DNA from: SFWF01 sp045638145
Lineage (GTDB): Bacteria; Bacillota; Clostridia; Oscillospirales; Acutalibacteraceae
NCBI GenBank assembly: GCA_045638145.1
Contig: JAZUAU010000027.1
Location: forward strand, 124,001 to 188,000
DNA length: 64,000 nt
Reading direction: 5' to 3'
Shown: positions 22,983 through 30,389 of the stretch, piece by piece
Numbering within the stretch: the first letter of the stretch is position 1
Layout of the letters: every line of letters begins with the position of its first letter
Translations under genes and position numbers: made by a program
Notes under the pieces: model-generated
The model's input: only the letters and a program-made list of their open reading frames with translations
Databases searched by the model: none
Told to the model about the DNA's origin: nothing

Positions 22983-23654
22983 ATGCTTACTATTATTTTC
23001 CGCGCCGCTGTTATGTACCTAGCCCTTATTATAGGTATAAGGCTTATGGGCAAGCGGCAGATTGGCGAAATGCAGCCGAGCGAGCTTGTCGTAACCCTTC
23101 TCATCTCGGAAATGGCGGCTATTCCGCTTCAGGATATTTCACAACCCGTGCTGCTTGGTGTCACGGCGATTGCGACACTCGTCTTTCTTGAAATCGGGCT
23201 GTCGGTTATATCCCTTAAATTTCCAAAGCTCCATCGCACCGTTTCGGGCAGCCCTCGAATTATAATCAAAAACGGTGTTATAAATCAAAAGGAGCTTAAA
23301 AATCTTCGGATTACCGTTTCAGATTTTGTCGAGTTGCTCCGCGACCGCGACGTTTTCGATATAAGCGAGGTGGCATACGCCATTATGGAAACAAGCGGAA
23401 GCCTTAACATTATTTTAAAAGGTCAGTTTCAGCCCGCAACCCATAGCGACCTCGGCAAAACGGGGTCGGCAGAGCTTTTTTTACCTGTTATTTCAGACGG
23501 AATTTTAATGCCTGACGCAATAAAAACCCTCGGAATTTTAAGACGGGATATCGACGAAATTCTAAAAACTAACAAGTCCACCGTTAGCGAAATATTTCTA
23601 CTCTCGACAGACCGCGAATTAAACTATACCATTATTAAAAAGGATAAGAGATAA
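22983..23654 (+). CDS. YetF-like (DUF421) membrane protein
   Basis: 223 residues with three N-terminal membrane helices (LIIGIRLMGKRQIGEMQPSEL, with the conserved MGKRQIGE segment) and a cytosolic alpha/beta YetF domain (RIIIKNGVINQKELKNLRIT, LPVISDGILM). DUF421 proteins are widespread in spore-formers and some affect spore germination or stress survival, but the molecular role is unclear. The ATG lies directly after the T-run of the rex terminator. It is followed with no gap by a DUF4363 gene, a common pairing. Confidence 0.88.
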   Translation: MLTIIFRAAVMYLALIIGIRLMGKRQIGEMQPSELVVTLLISEMAAIPLQDISQPVLLGVTAIATLVFLEIGLSVISLKFPKLHRTVSGSPRIIIKNGVINQKELKNLRITVSDFVELLRDRDVFDISEVAYAIMETSGSLNIILKGQFQPATHSDLGKTGSAELFLPVISDGILMPDAIKTLGILRRDIDEILKTNKSTVSEIFLLSTDRELNYTIIKKDKR

Positions 23655-24011
23655 ATGAAACGTATTATTATTGCTTTTTCTGTCTTTTTGATACTTGCCA
23701 CCGCGGGACTTGTCGGGGCGGTTTATTTTGACACCACCTGCAAAGAGGTAACAAGCGCCGTGAACGAAGCTATCCGTCAAGCCGAGCGTGGTGCATACGG
23801 GTCGGCGGCAGTAACGGTGCAGAATGCCGAGCGGTTTTGGGAAAAGCGTAGACGCATCCTCACCTTTTACGTCAATCACGGACTACTCTACGAGGTTGAC
23901 AACCGCTTGACGGGACTTTCCGAGCTTTCAAGCGAGGAGGCAAAGGAAGAGTTTCTTTCAACCGCCGAGCAGGTCACCGAGGCGATAAGATATATTTCAT
24001 CGGATAAATAA
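23655..24011 (+). CDS. DUF4363 protein
   Basis: 118 residues with one N-terminal membrane span and an outward or periplasmic-type helical domain (CKEVTSAVNEAIRQAERGAYGSA, ERFWEKRRRILTFYVNHGLLYEVDNRL). The FWEKRRRIL...VNH core is the DUF4363 signature. It starts immediately after yetF and is its usual partner in Clostridia. Function unknown; presumably the two form a membrane complex. A terminator follows. Confidence 0.85.
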   Translation: MKRIIIAFSVFLILATAGLVGAVYFDTTCKEVTSAVNEAIRQAERGAYGSAAVTVQNAERFWEKRRRILTFYVNHGLLYEVDNRLTGLSELSSEEAKEEFLSTAEQVTEAIRYISSDK

Positions 24012-24037
24012 AACGGGCAGATTTCTGCCCGTTTTAT
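24011..24037 (+). terminator. Terminator after DUF4363 gene
   Basis: AAACGGGCAGA (24011-24021), TT, TCTGCCCGTTT (24024-24034): a perfect 11-base stem followed by TATAG; the T-run is partly in the stem. Confidence 0.75.
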
Positions 24038-24039
24038 AG

Positions 24040-24100
24040 TGCAAAATGCAAAGCGCAAAATTATGGTGTTCTTCTCACAAATATAATTACGATACGAAAA
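24040..24100 (+). repeat. Fragment of TAATTACGATACGA repeat family
   Basis: Contains AATGCAAAGCGCAAAATTAT and TAATTACGATACGA, shared in the same order with the larger palindromic element at 31990-32145 and, in part, with 46082-46130. This copy lacks the inner palindrome and the right end. Confidence 0.45.
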
Positions 24101-24112
24101 AAGTGAAAATGC

Positions 24113-25486
24113 TTACTCAACAACCACGACAGGGTCTTTAGGGTGGCTTTCTCGCTGTTTTTCAAAATATTCCTCATATTCCTCAATCTCTATTGCCGCC
24201 ACATAGGTTTTTGCATAAATTTCATTTCCGTTTTTTGCGGTCCCGAGTTTTTTATAAAAGGCATAGAACGGAACTCCTATCGTTTCGTCATTGGTTTTGT
24301 GGTCGCGGGCAAAAACATACTCTATATCCACGAAATCATAACCCTCAAAGCTTATCTTTTCCTGATCTTCCATACATATAGGACAGGTGTGAAAACCAAA
24401 GACATAACCCTTATATAAGTATTCCTCCGCTTTTTTGAGGGATATTATTTTTGCCTTTGCAATAGTTTTATATTCGGTCGACACCCTTGTGCGCAGTTTT
24501 CGATATACAATATGGGCATCGGTTAAAACACTATCACTCAGTACTTCTGTCGATTTGGCACCATTGTCATAATTATCAAAACTAATCAATATATAATCAG
24601 ACACAGGATAACTCTGAGTTTTATTGAGGTAGTGAGCACTCTCATTATAGAAATAAACATATATGGTTTGTGCTCCATTTTCGTTATATTTGTTAAAGCT
24701 TCGACGCACCTTTGCGTCTTTAAAATTCTCGCCGAAAATATCGCAGAGTCTCTTTCTCACCCACTCGAGCGATTTTATAATTTCTTCATCCGATTGTCGC
24801 TGGTCTATCTGAACAGTTTTTCCATCAAGTACTATTTTTTTACCGTTCTTGTCAAATAAGTCTGATAAAGAAAATCTGTGTTCATCTGCATCTTGTCTCC
24901 CCGACAAGTGATAACCTCCGATATCTCCATCTGCCCCCAGTTCTTCAACCCATTCCTTAACCTCGTACTGAGCTTTTCCGCCATTTATTGCTTTTTCAAG
25001 CCGAGTAAGAATGTCGTCAATAAATTTTCTGAATTCTTTCTCGTCGCTCTTTTTGTCGCCCTGCCGCTCGTAAATATCAAGGAAAGCCTTTTTAGACAGG
25101 TCACCGATATCCAGATATTCAGCGCCCGCTACGCAAATCTCCTTGTAAGCGTTTGTGGATACAGAATCGTATAGACCGTTTACTAATTCTGCAAGCTCTT
25201 CTGCCGAATAGTGCGCACCGTACCATACGGGCGCTATTGGAAGCGCCGCTATTGCGATGGCAATAGCCAAGACAACCGCAGCTCCTGCCGGCAGAGCATA
25301 TTTCCACCGCCATTTAAATGCCATCTTCGTCTTTTTGCCGACGGCGAGCTCTTTGCTTTCCAAAACCTTTTTCTTTATTTTATCAAGAGCTTCTTCGGGA
25401 AGCTCCGGTGGCTCGTTTTCTGAAACGAGTTTCTCAAGTTCTTGTGCCGTAGCGACATCAAATATTTCAGATATTGATTTTTTCAT
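24113..25486 (-). CDS. Putative membrane anti-sigma factor
   Basis: 457 residues. A cytosolic N-terminus of about 60 residues (MKKSISEIFDVATAQELEKL) is followed by a single membrane span (about 66-88) and a large extracytoplasmic domain. The latter includes HTCPICMEDQE, a CxxC pair that could bind metal or form a disulfide. Its start overlaps the stop of the ECF sigma gene by 4 bases, the usual arrangement for a cognate anti-sigma factor. The N-terminus lacks the classic zinc anti-sigma motif (HxxxCxxC), so the role rests on gene order and topology. The sensed signal is unknown. Confidence 0.65.
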   Translation of the reverse strand: MKKSISEIFDVATAQELEKLVSENEPPELPEEALDKIKKKVLESKELAVGKKTKMAFKWRWKYALPAGAAVVLAIAIAIAALPIAPVWYGAHYSAEELAELVNGLYDSVSTNAYKEICVAGAEYLDIGDLSKKAFLDIYERQGDKKSDEKEFRKFIDDILTRLEKAINGGKAQYEVKEWVEELGADGDIGGYHLSGRQDADEHRFSLSDLFDKNGKKIVLDGKTVQIDQRQSDEEIIKSLEWVRKRLCDIFGENFKDAKVRRSFNKYNENGAQTIYVYFYNESAHYLNKTQSYPVSDYILISFDNYDNGAKSTEVLSDSVLTDAHIVYRKLRTRVSTEYKTIAKAKIISLKKAEEYLYKGYVFGFHTCPICMEDQEKISFEGYDFVDIEYVFARDHKTNDETIGVPFYAFYKKLGTAKNGNEIYAKTYVAAIEIEEYEEYFEKQRESHPKDPVVVVE

Positions 25487-26043
25487 TCTTCGCTCCCTCC
25501 AAACATTTTTCTAAGTTTGATAAGTGCCCTGTGCGTCCTAGTATCTACATTTTGAACGCTAATCCCAACCGCCTTAGCAATTTCCTTTGATGATTGTCCG
25601 TAATAATACTTTCGGAATATAATGCCGGAATCAGGTTCGCCCAGCAACTCCACCGCCTTAATTATCTCGTGGCGCAGCTCATCCTCTTCCAGCCGCCGTT
25701 CAATTAAAACTTCATCCGCAATCTGCAAAAAGGAAGCCTCATCATCGATATAAACCGCGCCCTCAAGCGCTCTTTTCTTCGCAATATTTACAGCGCAATT
25801 CCGCGCAATAACACAAAGATAGGTTTTTATGCTTGCTATACTGCTATCATAGTGCGAAAGATTGGCGAAGAATTTAATAAACACATCCGCAACACAGTCT
25901 TCAATATCAGATGATATGTATCGAGAATCGGAAAGCCGACCCTTGACCGTGGCATAAACAAGCCCTGCATACTCATTCATTAGTGTTTCCATTCCTTTAT
26001 TCGGGTCTTTGCCAAGTAGCCTTAATAATTTTTTATCATCCAT
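25483..26043 (-). CDS. ECF-type RNA polymerase sigma factor
   Basis: 186 residues. Region 2 contains SDIEDCVADVFIKFFANLSHYD and IKTYLCVIARNCAVN; region 4 contains IIFRKYYYGQSSKEIAKAVGIS followed by VDTRTHRALIKLRKMF, the recognition helix and tail. Regions 1 and 3 are missing, as expected for extracytoplasmic-function sigma factors. The start follows GAGGTGAAAAT. It is the first gene of a two-gene operon with the membrane protein that probably holds it inactive. Its target promoters cannot be deduced here. Confidence 0.88.
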   Translation of the reverse strand: MDDKKLLRLLGKDPNKGMETLMNEYAGLVYATVKGRLSDSRYISSDIEDCVADVFIKFFANLSHYDSSIASIKTYLCVIARNCAVNIAKKRALEGAVYIDDEASFLQIADEVLIERRLEEDELRHEIIKAVELLGEPDSGIIFRKYYYGQSSKEIAKAVGISVQNVDTRTHRALIKLRKMFGGSEE

Positions 26044-26182
26044 ATTTTCACCTCTGCCTCGAATTTATTCACTTTTATATACAAATAAGTTGGCAGTATC
26101 TTACATTTTAAAAGAATTTTTTCTGTTTTTAATTATAACATATTGCTTTAATCTTTTTCAATTTTTGGAGCATAATAAAAAC

Positions 26183-26257
26183 GGGCGAGTTGTGCTCGCC
26201 CCTACAATTTGCTGATTAACCTTCAAAGACCTCCGCCCCGATAATAGCGTCGCAGAC
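26183..26257 (+). repeat. CCCCTAC-tailed hairpin plus GCGTCGCAGAC motif
   Basis: GGGCGAG (26183-26189) pairs with CTCGCCC (26195-26201), followed by CTAC; GCGTCGCAGAC follows at 26247-26257. Same two-part layout and order as the copy at 4100-4145. Confidence 0.65.
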
Positions 26258-26266
26258 GCCTCTTAA

Positions 26267-27157
26267 CTAGTGCCTGTTGTCTGTTGCCTTGTGTCTCACT
26301 TCTATCGAAGCAGCGGCTGTCGCGCCGAGGATAAGCACTGCGCCTGCTATAACCGAGAGGGAGGGCAGGGTCACAAGCACCACCGCTTCGAGCAATATTG
26401 CCACCACGGGGTCGGTATAGGAAAGCACCGCAACAGTTCCTGCAGGCACCTTCGCCACCGTACCGAGATTGAGCACATAGGCAAAACCGGTATGCACTAT
26501 ACCTATTATAATAAGGAAGACTATTGTCCTCAAATCCGCAGAAAGGGCATCTGCCTTTACTGTGAGTAGGGTGTACGGAAGCACCGTTACGCCCGCTATA
26601 AGAAGTTGGGAAAGAGCCCGTGTTTCGGCGGCTATTTCCCCCATTTTTTTATTGCAGATTATAACGAAGGCGTAAAGAACAGCGGCGGCAAGTCCAAAAA
26701 GAACACCCAATAGCTCCTTTTTATAGCCAAAGGACGCTCCCGAAACAAGTACCATACCAAGCACGGCGATTATAATGCAGACTATATTTTTAATGCTCGT
26801 TTTTTCCTTTAAAACAAAGGGGGCGGCAACCATCACAAATACCGGCGCCATATAGTAGCAAAGGGTTGCCGTGGCAATTGAGGTGTAGCGATATGCCTCG
26901 AAAAGGAAAATCCAATTAAATCCGATTGCAAAGCCGCTAAAAGACAGCCAGAGGGCATTCGACTTTATTTCGCGAGCCTCTATCCTCTTTTTCGTAATGA
27001 CCATGAATATATAAATGAATAATGCACCGCAGATTCCACGGAAGGCAGCAATAACAGCAGACGGCAGAGGGATAAACTTTACAAAAAGCCCGATTGTTCC
27101 GAAAATTATGTAAGAAATCATTAAATAAGCGGCATAAGCTTTCGAGTTTCGTCCCAT
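26267..27157 (-). CDS. EamA-family (DMT) exporter
   Basis: 296 residues with ten predicted membrane helices in two homologous halves, each an EamA domain (first half through LVSGASFGYKK, second starting near VLFGLAAAVLYAF). Drug/metabolite transporters of this type export amino acids or other metabolites; the substrate is not apparent. The start at 27157 follows GGAGGGGGAGTGCCGA. No operon partners. The 3' end lies just past a dispersed hairpin repeat. Confidence 0.85.
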   Translation of the reverse strand: MGRNSKAYAAYLMISYIIFGTIGLFVKFIPLPSAVIAAFRGICGALFIYIFMVITKKRIEAREIKSNALWLSFSGFAIGFNWIFLFEAYRYTSIATATLCYYMAPVFVMVAAPFVLKEKTSIKNIVCIIIAVLGMVLVSGASFGYKKELLGVLFGLAAAVLYAFVIICNKKMGEIAAETRALSQLLIAGVTVLPYTLLTVKADALSADLRTIVFLIIIGIVHTGFAYVLNLGTVAKVPAGTVAVLSYTDPVVAILLEAVVLVTLPSLSVIAGAVLILGATAAASIEVRHKATDNRH

Positions 27158-27294
27158 TCGGCACTCCCCCTCCGTATTTAAAATTTGATATATACATTAT
27201 ATATATAATCAGCTCACTGTCAAGTTAAAACAACCCGGTTTTGTTGTTATGTTAACCTGCGCAACAGACAAGTTGTTAATAACTGTGTTGAAAA

Positions 27295-27431
27295 TGTGGA
27301 TAACTTTTTAAAAGACGCACCAAAAAAATCGGCATTTTTCCCATTTTCTCTCCAAAATTCGGAAATTTTATATAAATTTTAAAAAGTTTTTAATGATATT
27401 CACATTGTTTTCCACCGCTTTATGTGAATGA
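27295..27431. other. AT-rich gap with DnaA-box cluster
   Basis: The 27158-27520 gap is very AT-rich and has no gene. It contains a perfect DnaA box, TGTGGATAA (27295-27303, the complement of TTATCCACA), and two 8-of-9 matches, ATATTCACA (27396-27404) and TGTGAATGA (27423-27431, minus orientation). It lies about 6 kb from dnaA and could be an auxiliary DnaA-binding cluster; no DnaA-trio is seen. Confidence 0.45.
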
Positions 27432-27482
27432 ATTTTTAACATTATGATAACTTGTCCGAGGGTGGAAAAATAAGTAAAAATA

Positions 27483-27515
27483 AAAAGAAGAGATTCTTAT
27501 CGAACCTCTTCTTTT
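27483..27515 (-). terminator. Terminator of the tRNA-Met/tRNA-Glu transcript
   Basis: AAAAGAAGAG (27483-27492) and CTCTTCTTTT (27506-27515) form the stem; a T-rich tract follows on the minus strand. Confidence 0.75.
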
Positions 27516-27519
27516 CATT

Positions 27520-27595
27520 TGGTGACCCGGACGGGATTCGAACCCGTGTTACCGCCGTGAAAGGGCGGTGTCTTAGGCCTCTTGACCACCGGGCC
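27520..27595 (-). tRNA. tRNA-Glu (anticodon TTC)
   Basis: 76 bases with encoded CCA. The acceptor is GGCCCGG/CCGGGTC (one G:T pair), the anticodon loop is CTTTCAC on stem CCGCC/GGCGG, and the T-loop is GGTTCGAATCC. It is 5 bases from tRNA-Met on the same strand and shares its transcript. Confidence 0.95.
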
Positions 27596-27600
27596 ATCGG

Positions 27601-27677
27601 TGGTGGCTATAGTAGGATTCGAACCTACGACACTTCGGGTATGAACCGAATGCTCTAGCCAACTGAGCTATATAGCC
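27601..27677 (-). tRNA. tRNA-Met (anticodon CAT), elongator type
   Basis: 77 bases with encoded CCA. The acceptor is GGCTATA/TATAGCC, a perfect first pair, which speaks against an initiator tRNA; the anticodon stem TTCGG/CCGAA has loop TTCATAC, and the T-arm is GTAGGTTCGAATCCTAC. A CAT anticodon could also be an Ile2 (lysidine) tRNA; elongator Met is preferred. Confidence 0.9.
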
Positions 27678-27691
27678 ATAGCGCACGGATA

Positions 27692-27720
27692 ATTATAACC
27701 AAACTATTCGGTTTTGTCAA
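27692..27720 (-). promoter_or_regulatory. Promoter of the tRNA-Met/tRNA-Glu unit
   Basis: Minus strand: TTGACA (27720 to 27715), 17-base spacer, TATAAT (27697 to 27692): a perfect sigma-A consensus promoter ending 15 bases before tRNA-Met. Confidence 0.85.
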
Positions 27721-27799
27721 CATTTTTCTTAAAATTTTTAAAAACATATTATATTATGTGTCTTTTGCAGCCCTTAATTCCCGAAAATATCAAAGCGGA

Positions 27800-28090
27800 T
27801 CAGGGTACAATCGGGGAACGGGGCTGTGATCGGGCGGGTCGTCGAAATCGCCGACCCCTACAAAGTTTTTTTAAAAAGCTGCCGTCGTGAATCAGTTTAT
27901 TTATTTCTAACACCGTCTTTTTCTGTTCATCGTACAAAAAATCCCTTGCGAAGTTAAAAACCGTTTCAAAACCCTCTCCGCACTCGATATAATCATCAAT
28001 CACAATAAAACTTTGTAAAAAAGTGAGCATCGACAGTTTAAAAACCAATTCATTTAATTTGTCGATATTTTCAATTGTTATTGCAAACAT
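27800..28090 (-). CDS. Small helical protein, paralogue B, with repeat-derived C-terminus
   Basis: 96 residues. The first ~75 match the protein at 3523-3759 in spacing and motifs (KLNELVFKLSMLTFLQ; FLYDEQKKTVLEINKLI), showing a small family of unknown function. The last ~20 residues (from CRGRRFRRPARSQ) are translated from the CCCCTAC-tailed hairpin at 27836-27861 and adjoining sequence, so the original 3' end was replaced when the repeat arrived. The start at 28090 follows AGGAGAAAGGA. No XRE regulator lies beside this copy. It may be a decaying paralogue. Confidence 0.55.
   Translation of the reverse strand: MFAITIENIDKLNELVFKLSMLTFLQSFIVIDDYIECGEGFETVFNFARDFLYDEQKKTVLEINKLIHDGSFLKKLCRGRRFRRPARSQPRSPIVP
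27836..27861 (+). repeat. CCCCTAC-tailed hairpin inside a coding 3' end
   Basis: GGGTCG (27836-27841) pairs with CGACCC (27852-27857) followed by CTAC. Its last 12 bases are identical to the 14691-14733 copy. It forms the 3' coding end of the small gene on the opposite strand. Confidence 0.65.
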
Positions 28091-28180
28091 ATAATCAGTC
28101 CTTTCTCCTCTTGGAAAAAAATTATAATTAATTTTTTAGAAGATAGTAGACTAAATATTATACGATTTCATATCCCTAAC

Positions 28181-28270
28181 GGGACGATGTGGTTACGGCA
28201 AGCTTCGCTTGTCATTACCCTTTTGTCCTCCGGTCATTTCCCCTATCAGGGGAATTGCATCGTCCCCTAC
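28181..28270 (+). repeat. Long CCCCTAC-tailed inverted repeat
   Basis: Outer arms GGGACGATG (28181-28189) and CATCGTCCC (28258-28266) followed by CTAC enclose two further hairpins: CAAGCTTCGCTTG (about 28199-28211) and TTCCCC-TATCA-GGGGAA. It looks like the largest member of the family. It lies in the 289-base gap before lysK; I see no gene there. Confidence 0.6.
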
Positions 28271-28379
28271 ATTTCCCCTAAAATTCTTGACTTGTCAGCT
28301 TATTTAATATATAATAATCCTAATATGGAAAAATATATCTATAATCCAAAATACCATTTAGCAAATTAGAGGTGTAATT

Positions 28380-30374
28380 ATGCATTGGGCAGAAGAAATT
28401 GCTGAGAAAATTATTGAAAGGAATCCCTCGAAGCCTGAATATGTTTGTGCCGCAGGAATCAGTCCGTCCGGCTCTATTCATATCGGTAACTTCAGAGATA
28501 TTGCAACAAGCTATTTTGTTGTAAAGGCTCTTCGTAAAAAGGGAAAAAAGGCTTGCCTGCTCTTCTCTTGGGATGAGTTTGACCGCCTTCGCAAGGTTCC
28601 TGTAAACGTTGCCGCTGTTAAGGACGGCTTCGAGGAATATATCGGTCGACCCTACGTTGACGCGCCCGACCCGTTTGGCTGCTGCGAATCTTACGCAAAG
28701 CATTTCCAGAACGAGTTTGAGGCATCTATCAAGCGCTTCGGAATCGATATGGACTACCGTTATCAGGCTTCCCAGTACCGCAGTGGCAGATACAGCGAAT
28801 ATATTATCCACGCACTAAAAAACCGTGAAAAGATTTTCGACATTCTCGATTCCTTCCGTACCCAGGACGCTACCGAGGATGAGCGTAAAAACTATTACCC
28901 CGTAGGTATCTACTGCGAAAAGTGCGGCAAGGATACAACCAAGATAGTAAAACTTTCCGACGACTGCATTAACGCCGAGTATGAGTGTGCCTGCGGTCAC
29001 CACGGCTCCTTCGATTTCAAGCACGACTTTAATTGTAAGCTCGCTTGGAAGATTGACTGGCCTATGCGCTGGATGGTTGAGGGTGTTGACTTTGAGCCGG
29101 GCGGAAAGGACCACGCTTCCCCCACAGGCTCTTATCAGACAAGCCGTATCATCGCAAAGGAAATTTTCGATTACGAGGCGCCCATTTTCCAGGGCTATGA
29201 ATTTATTGGCATTAAGGGTACAACCGGCAAAATGAGTGGCTCCTCGGGTCTTAATCTTACTCCCGATACACTGCTCCGCCTTTACGACCCCGAAATTATC
29301 CTTTGGCTCTATTCAAAGACCGAGCCTACAAAGGCTTTCAATTTCTGCTTTGACGATGAGATACTCCGTCAGTATTTTGAGTTTGACCGTATGATGAAGG
29401 CTTTTGTTGACGGAAATGCCGACGAGCACACCTCCGCTATTATGGAGGGTACACTTATCGAGGGCAGAACTGGCGAAACGGTACCTATGCAGCTTCTCGT
29501 CTCGCTCGGTTCTATAGTTAACTTTAACGTTCCGATGCTTGAAACGGTATTTGAGAAGATTGGCACACCCTATAAGCTCGCCGACTTTACCGAAAGAATG
29601 GAACGCGCACGCTTCTGGCTCGAGCAGTGCTCGCCCGAAAGTGTAAACAGACTAAGAGAAACCCGTAATTTTGAGGTGTATAATGAACTCGACGAGGACG
29701 AGAAGAATGCAATTAAGATGCTCTTCGACTACCTCTCTACAGACGGTTATTCTCTTGACGACCTGAACAGCGAGCTTTATGCTATTCCGAAGCGCATCTA
29801 CGGTGAGGATATCGAACCCAAGGCGCTCAAGGGTATTCAGGGAAAATTCTTTAAGAACGTATATAGGCTTCTTATTGATAAGGAGCAGGGTCCCCGTCTT
29901 TATCTCTTCCTCTTTGCCGTTGAAAAAGAGAGCTATGTAAAGCTTCTTGATTTCTCATATCCCCAGACCGAGGAAGAAAAGGCTCTTGATGAGAAAGCTG
30001 CTGCCGAAAAGGCAGCCGCAGAAGCTCCTGCCGTAGCACCCGTAAAGGACCAAATTACCATCGACGAGTTTGACAAGGTTGATATGCGCGTTTGCAAGGT
30101 GCTTAAGGCTGAAGAAGTGCCGAAATCTCATTCCTGCCTGAAACTCACCCTTGACGACGGACTTGGCGGCCGTGTAATTATGTCCTCTATTAAAAAAGAG
30201 TACAAGCCCGAAGACCTCGTTGGTAAAAAAATTATTGTTATTGCAAACTTAAAGCCTGCAAAGTTCGCGGGAGTAGAGTCTAACGGTATGCTTATTGCCG
30301 CTACTCACGAGGACTGCGGCTGTAAAATAATTTTTGTGGACGATTCTGTACCTGTCGGTACGGCAATCCACTGA
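28380..30374 (+). CDS. lysK: Class I lysyl-tRNA synthetase with C-terminal tRNA-binding domain
   Basis: 664 residues. The N-terminal two thirds are a class I (archaeal-type) LysRS: HIGN at 34-37 is the HIGH motif, GKMSGSSG is the KMSKS loop, and CEKCGKD...CACGHHG looks like a zinc-binding insert. GGKDHASPTGSY is also characteristic. Most bacteria use the unrelated class II enzyme. After an Ala/Glu-rich linker (~540-560) comes an OB-fold tRNA-binding domain (DEFDKVDMRVCKVLKAEEV to VPVGTAIH) like the C-terminal domain of MetRS and Trbp111. The start follows AGAGGTGTAATT. PutP follows 15 bases later and may be co-transcribed. Confidence 0.93.
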   Translation: MHWAEEIAEKIIERNPSKPEYVCAAGISPSGSIHIGNFRDIATSYFVVKALRKKGKKACLLFSWDEFDRLRKVPVNVAAVKDGFEEYIGRPYVDAPDPFGCCESYAKHFQNEFEASIKRFGIDMDYRYQASQYRSGRYSEYIIHALKNREKIFDILDSFRTQDATEDERKNYYPVGIYCEKCGKDTTKIVKLSDDCINAEYECACGHHGSFDFKHDFNCKLAWKIDWPMRWMVEGVDFEPGGKDHASPTGSYQTSRIIAKEIFDYEAPIFQGYEFIGIKGTTGKMSGSSGLNLTPDTLLRLYDPEIILWLYSKTEPTKAFNFCFDDEILRQYFEFDRMMKAFVDGNADEHTSAIMEGTLIEGRTGETVPMQLLVSLGSIVNFNVPMLETVFEKIGTPYKLADFTERMERARFWLEQCSPESVNRLRETRNFEVYNELDEDEKNAIKMLFDYLSTDGYSLDDLNSELYAIPKRIYGEDIEPKALKGIQGKFFKNVYRLLIDKEQGPRLYLFLFAVEKESYVKLLDFSYPQTEEEKALDEKAAAEKAAAEAPAVAPVKDQITIDEFDKVDMRVCKVLKAEEVPKSHSCLKLTLDDGLGGRVIMSSIKKEYKPEDLVGKKIIVIANLKPAKFAGVESNGMLIAATHEDCGCKIIFVDDSVPVGTAIH

Positions 30375-30389
30375 TAAAGGAGAGATATT

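Noticed and set aside
27452..27658. A 68-codon plus-strand frame with GIRTRVTAVKGRCLRPLDH
   Set aside because: It is the antisense translation of tRNA-Glu and tRNA-Met, a well-known spurious protein.
28271..28379. A T-box leader for lysK
   Set aside because: The leader is too short and lacks the T-box sequence (TGGNACCGCG-like) and terminator.
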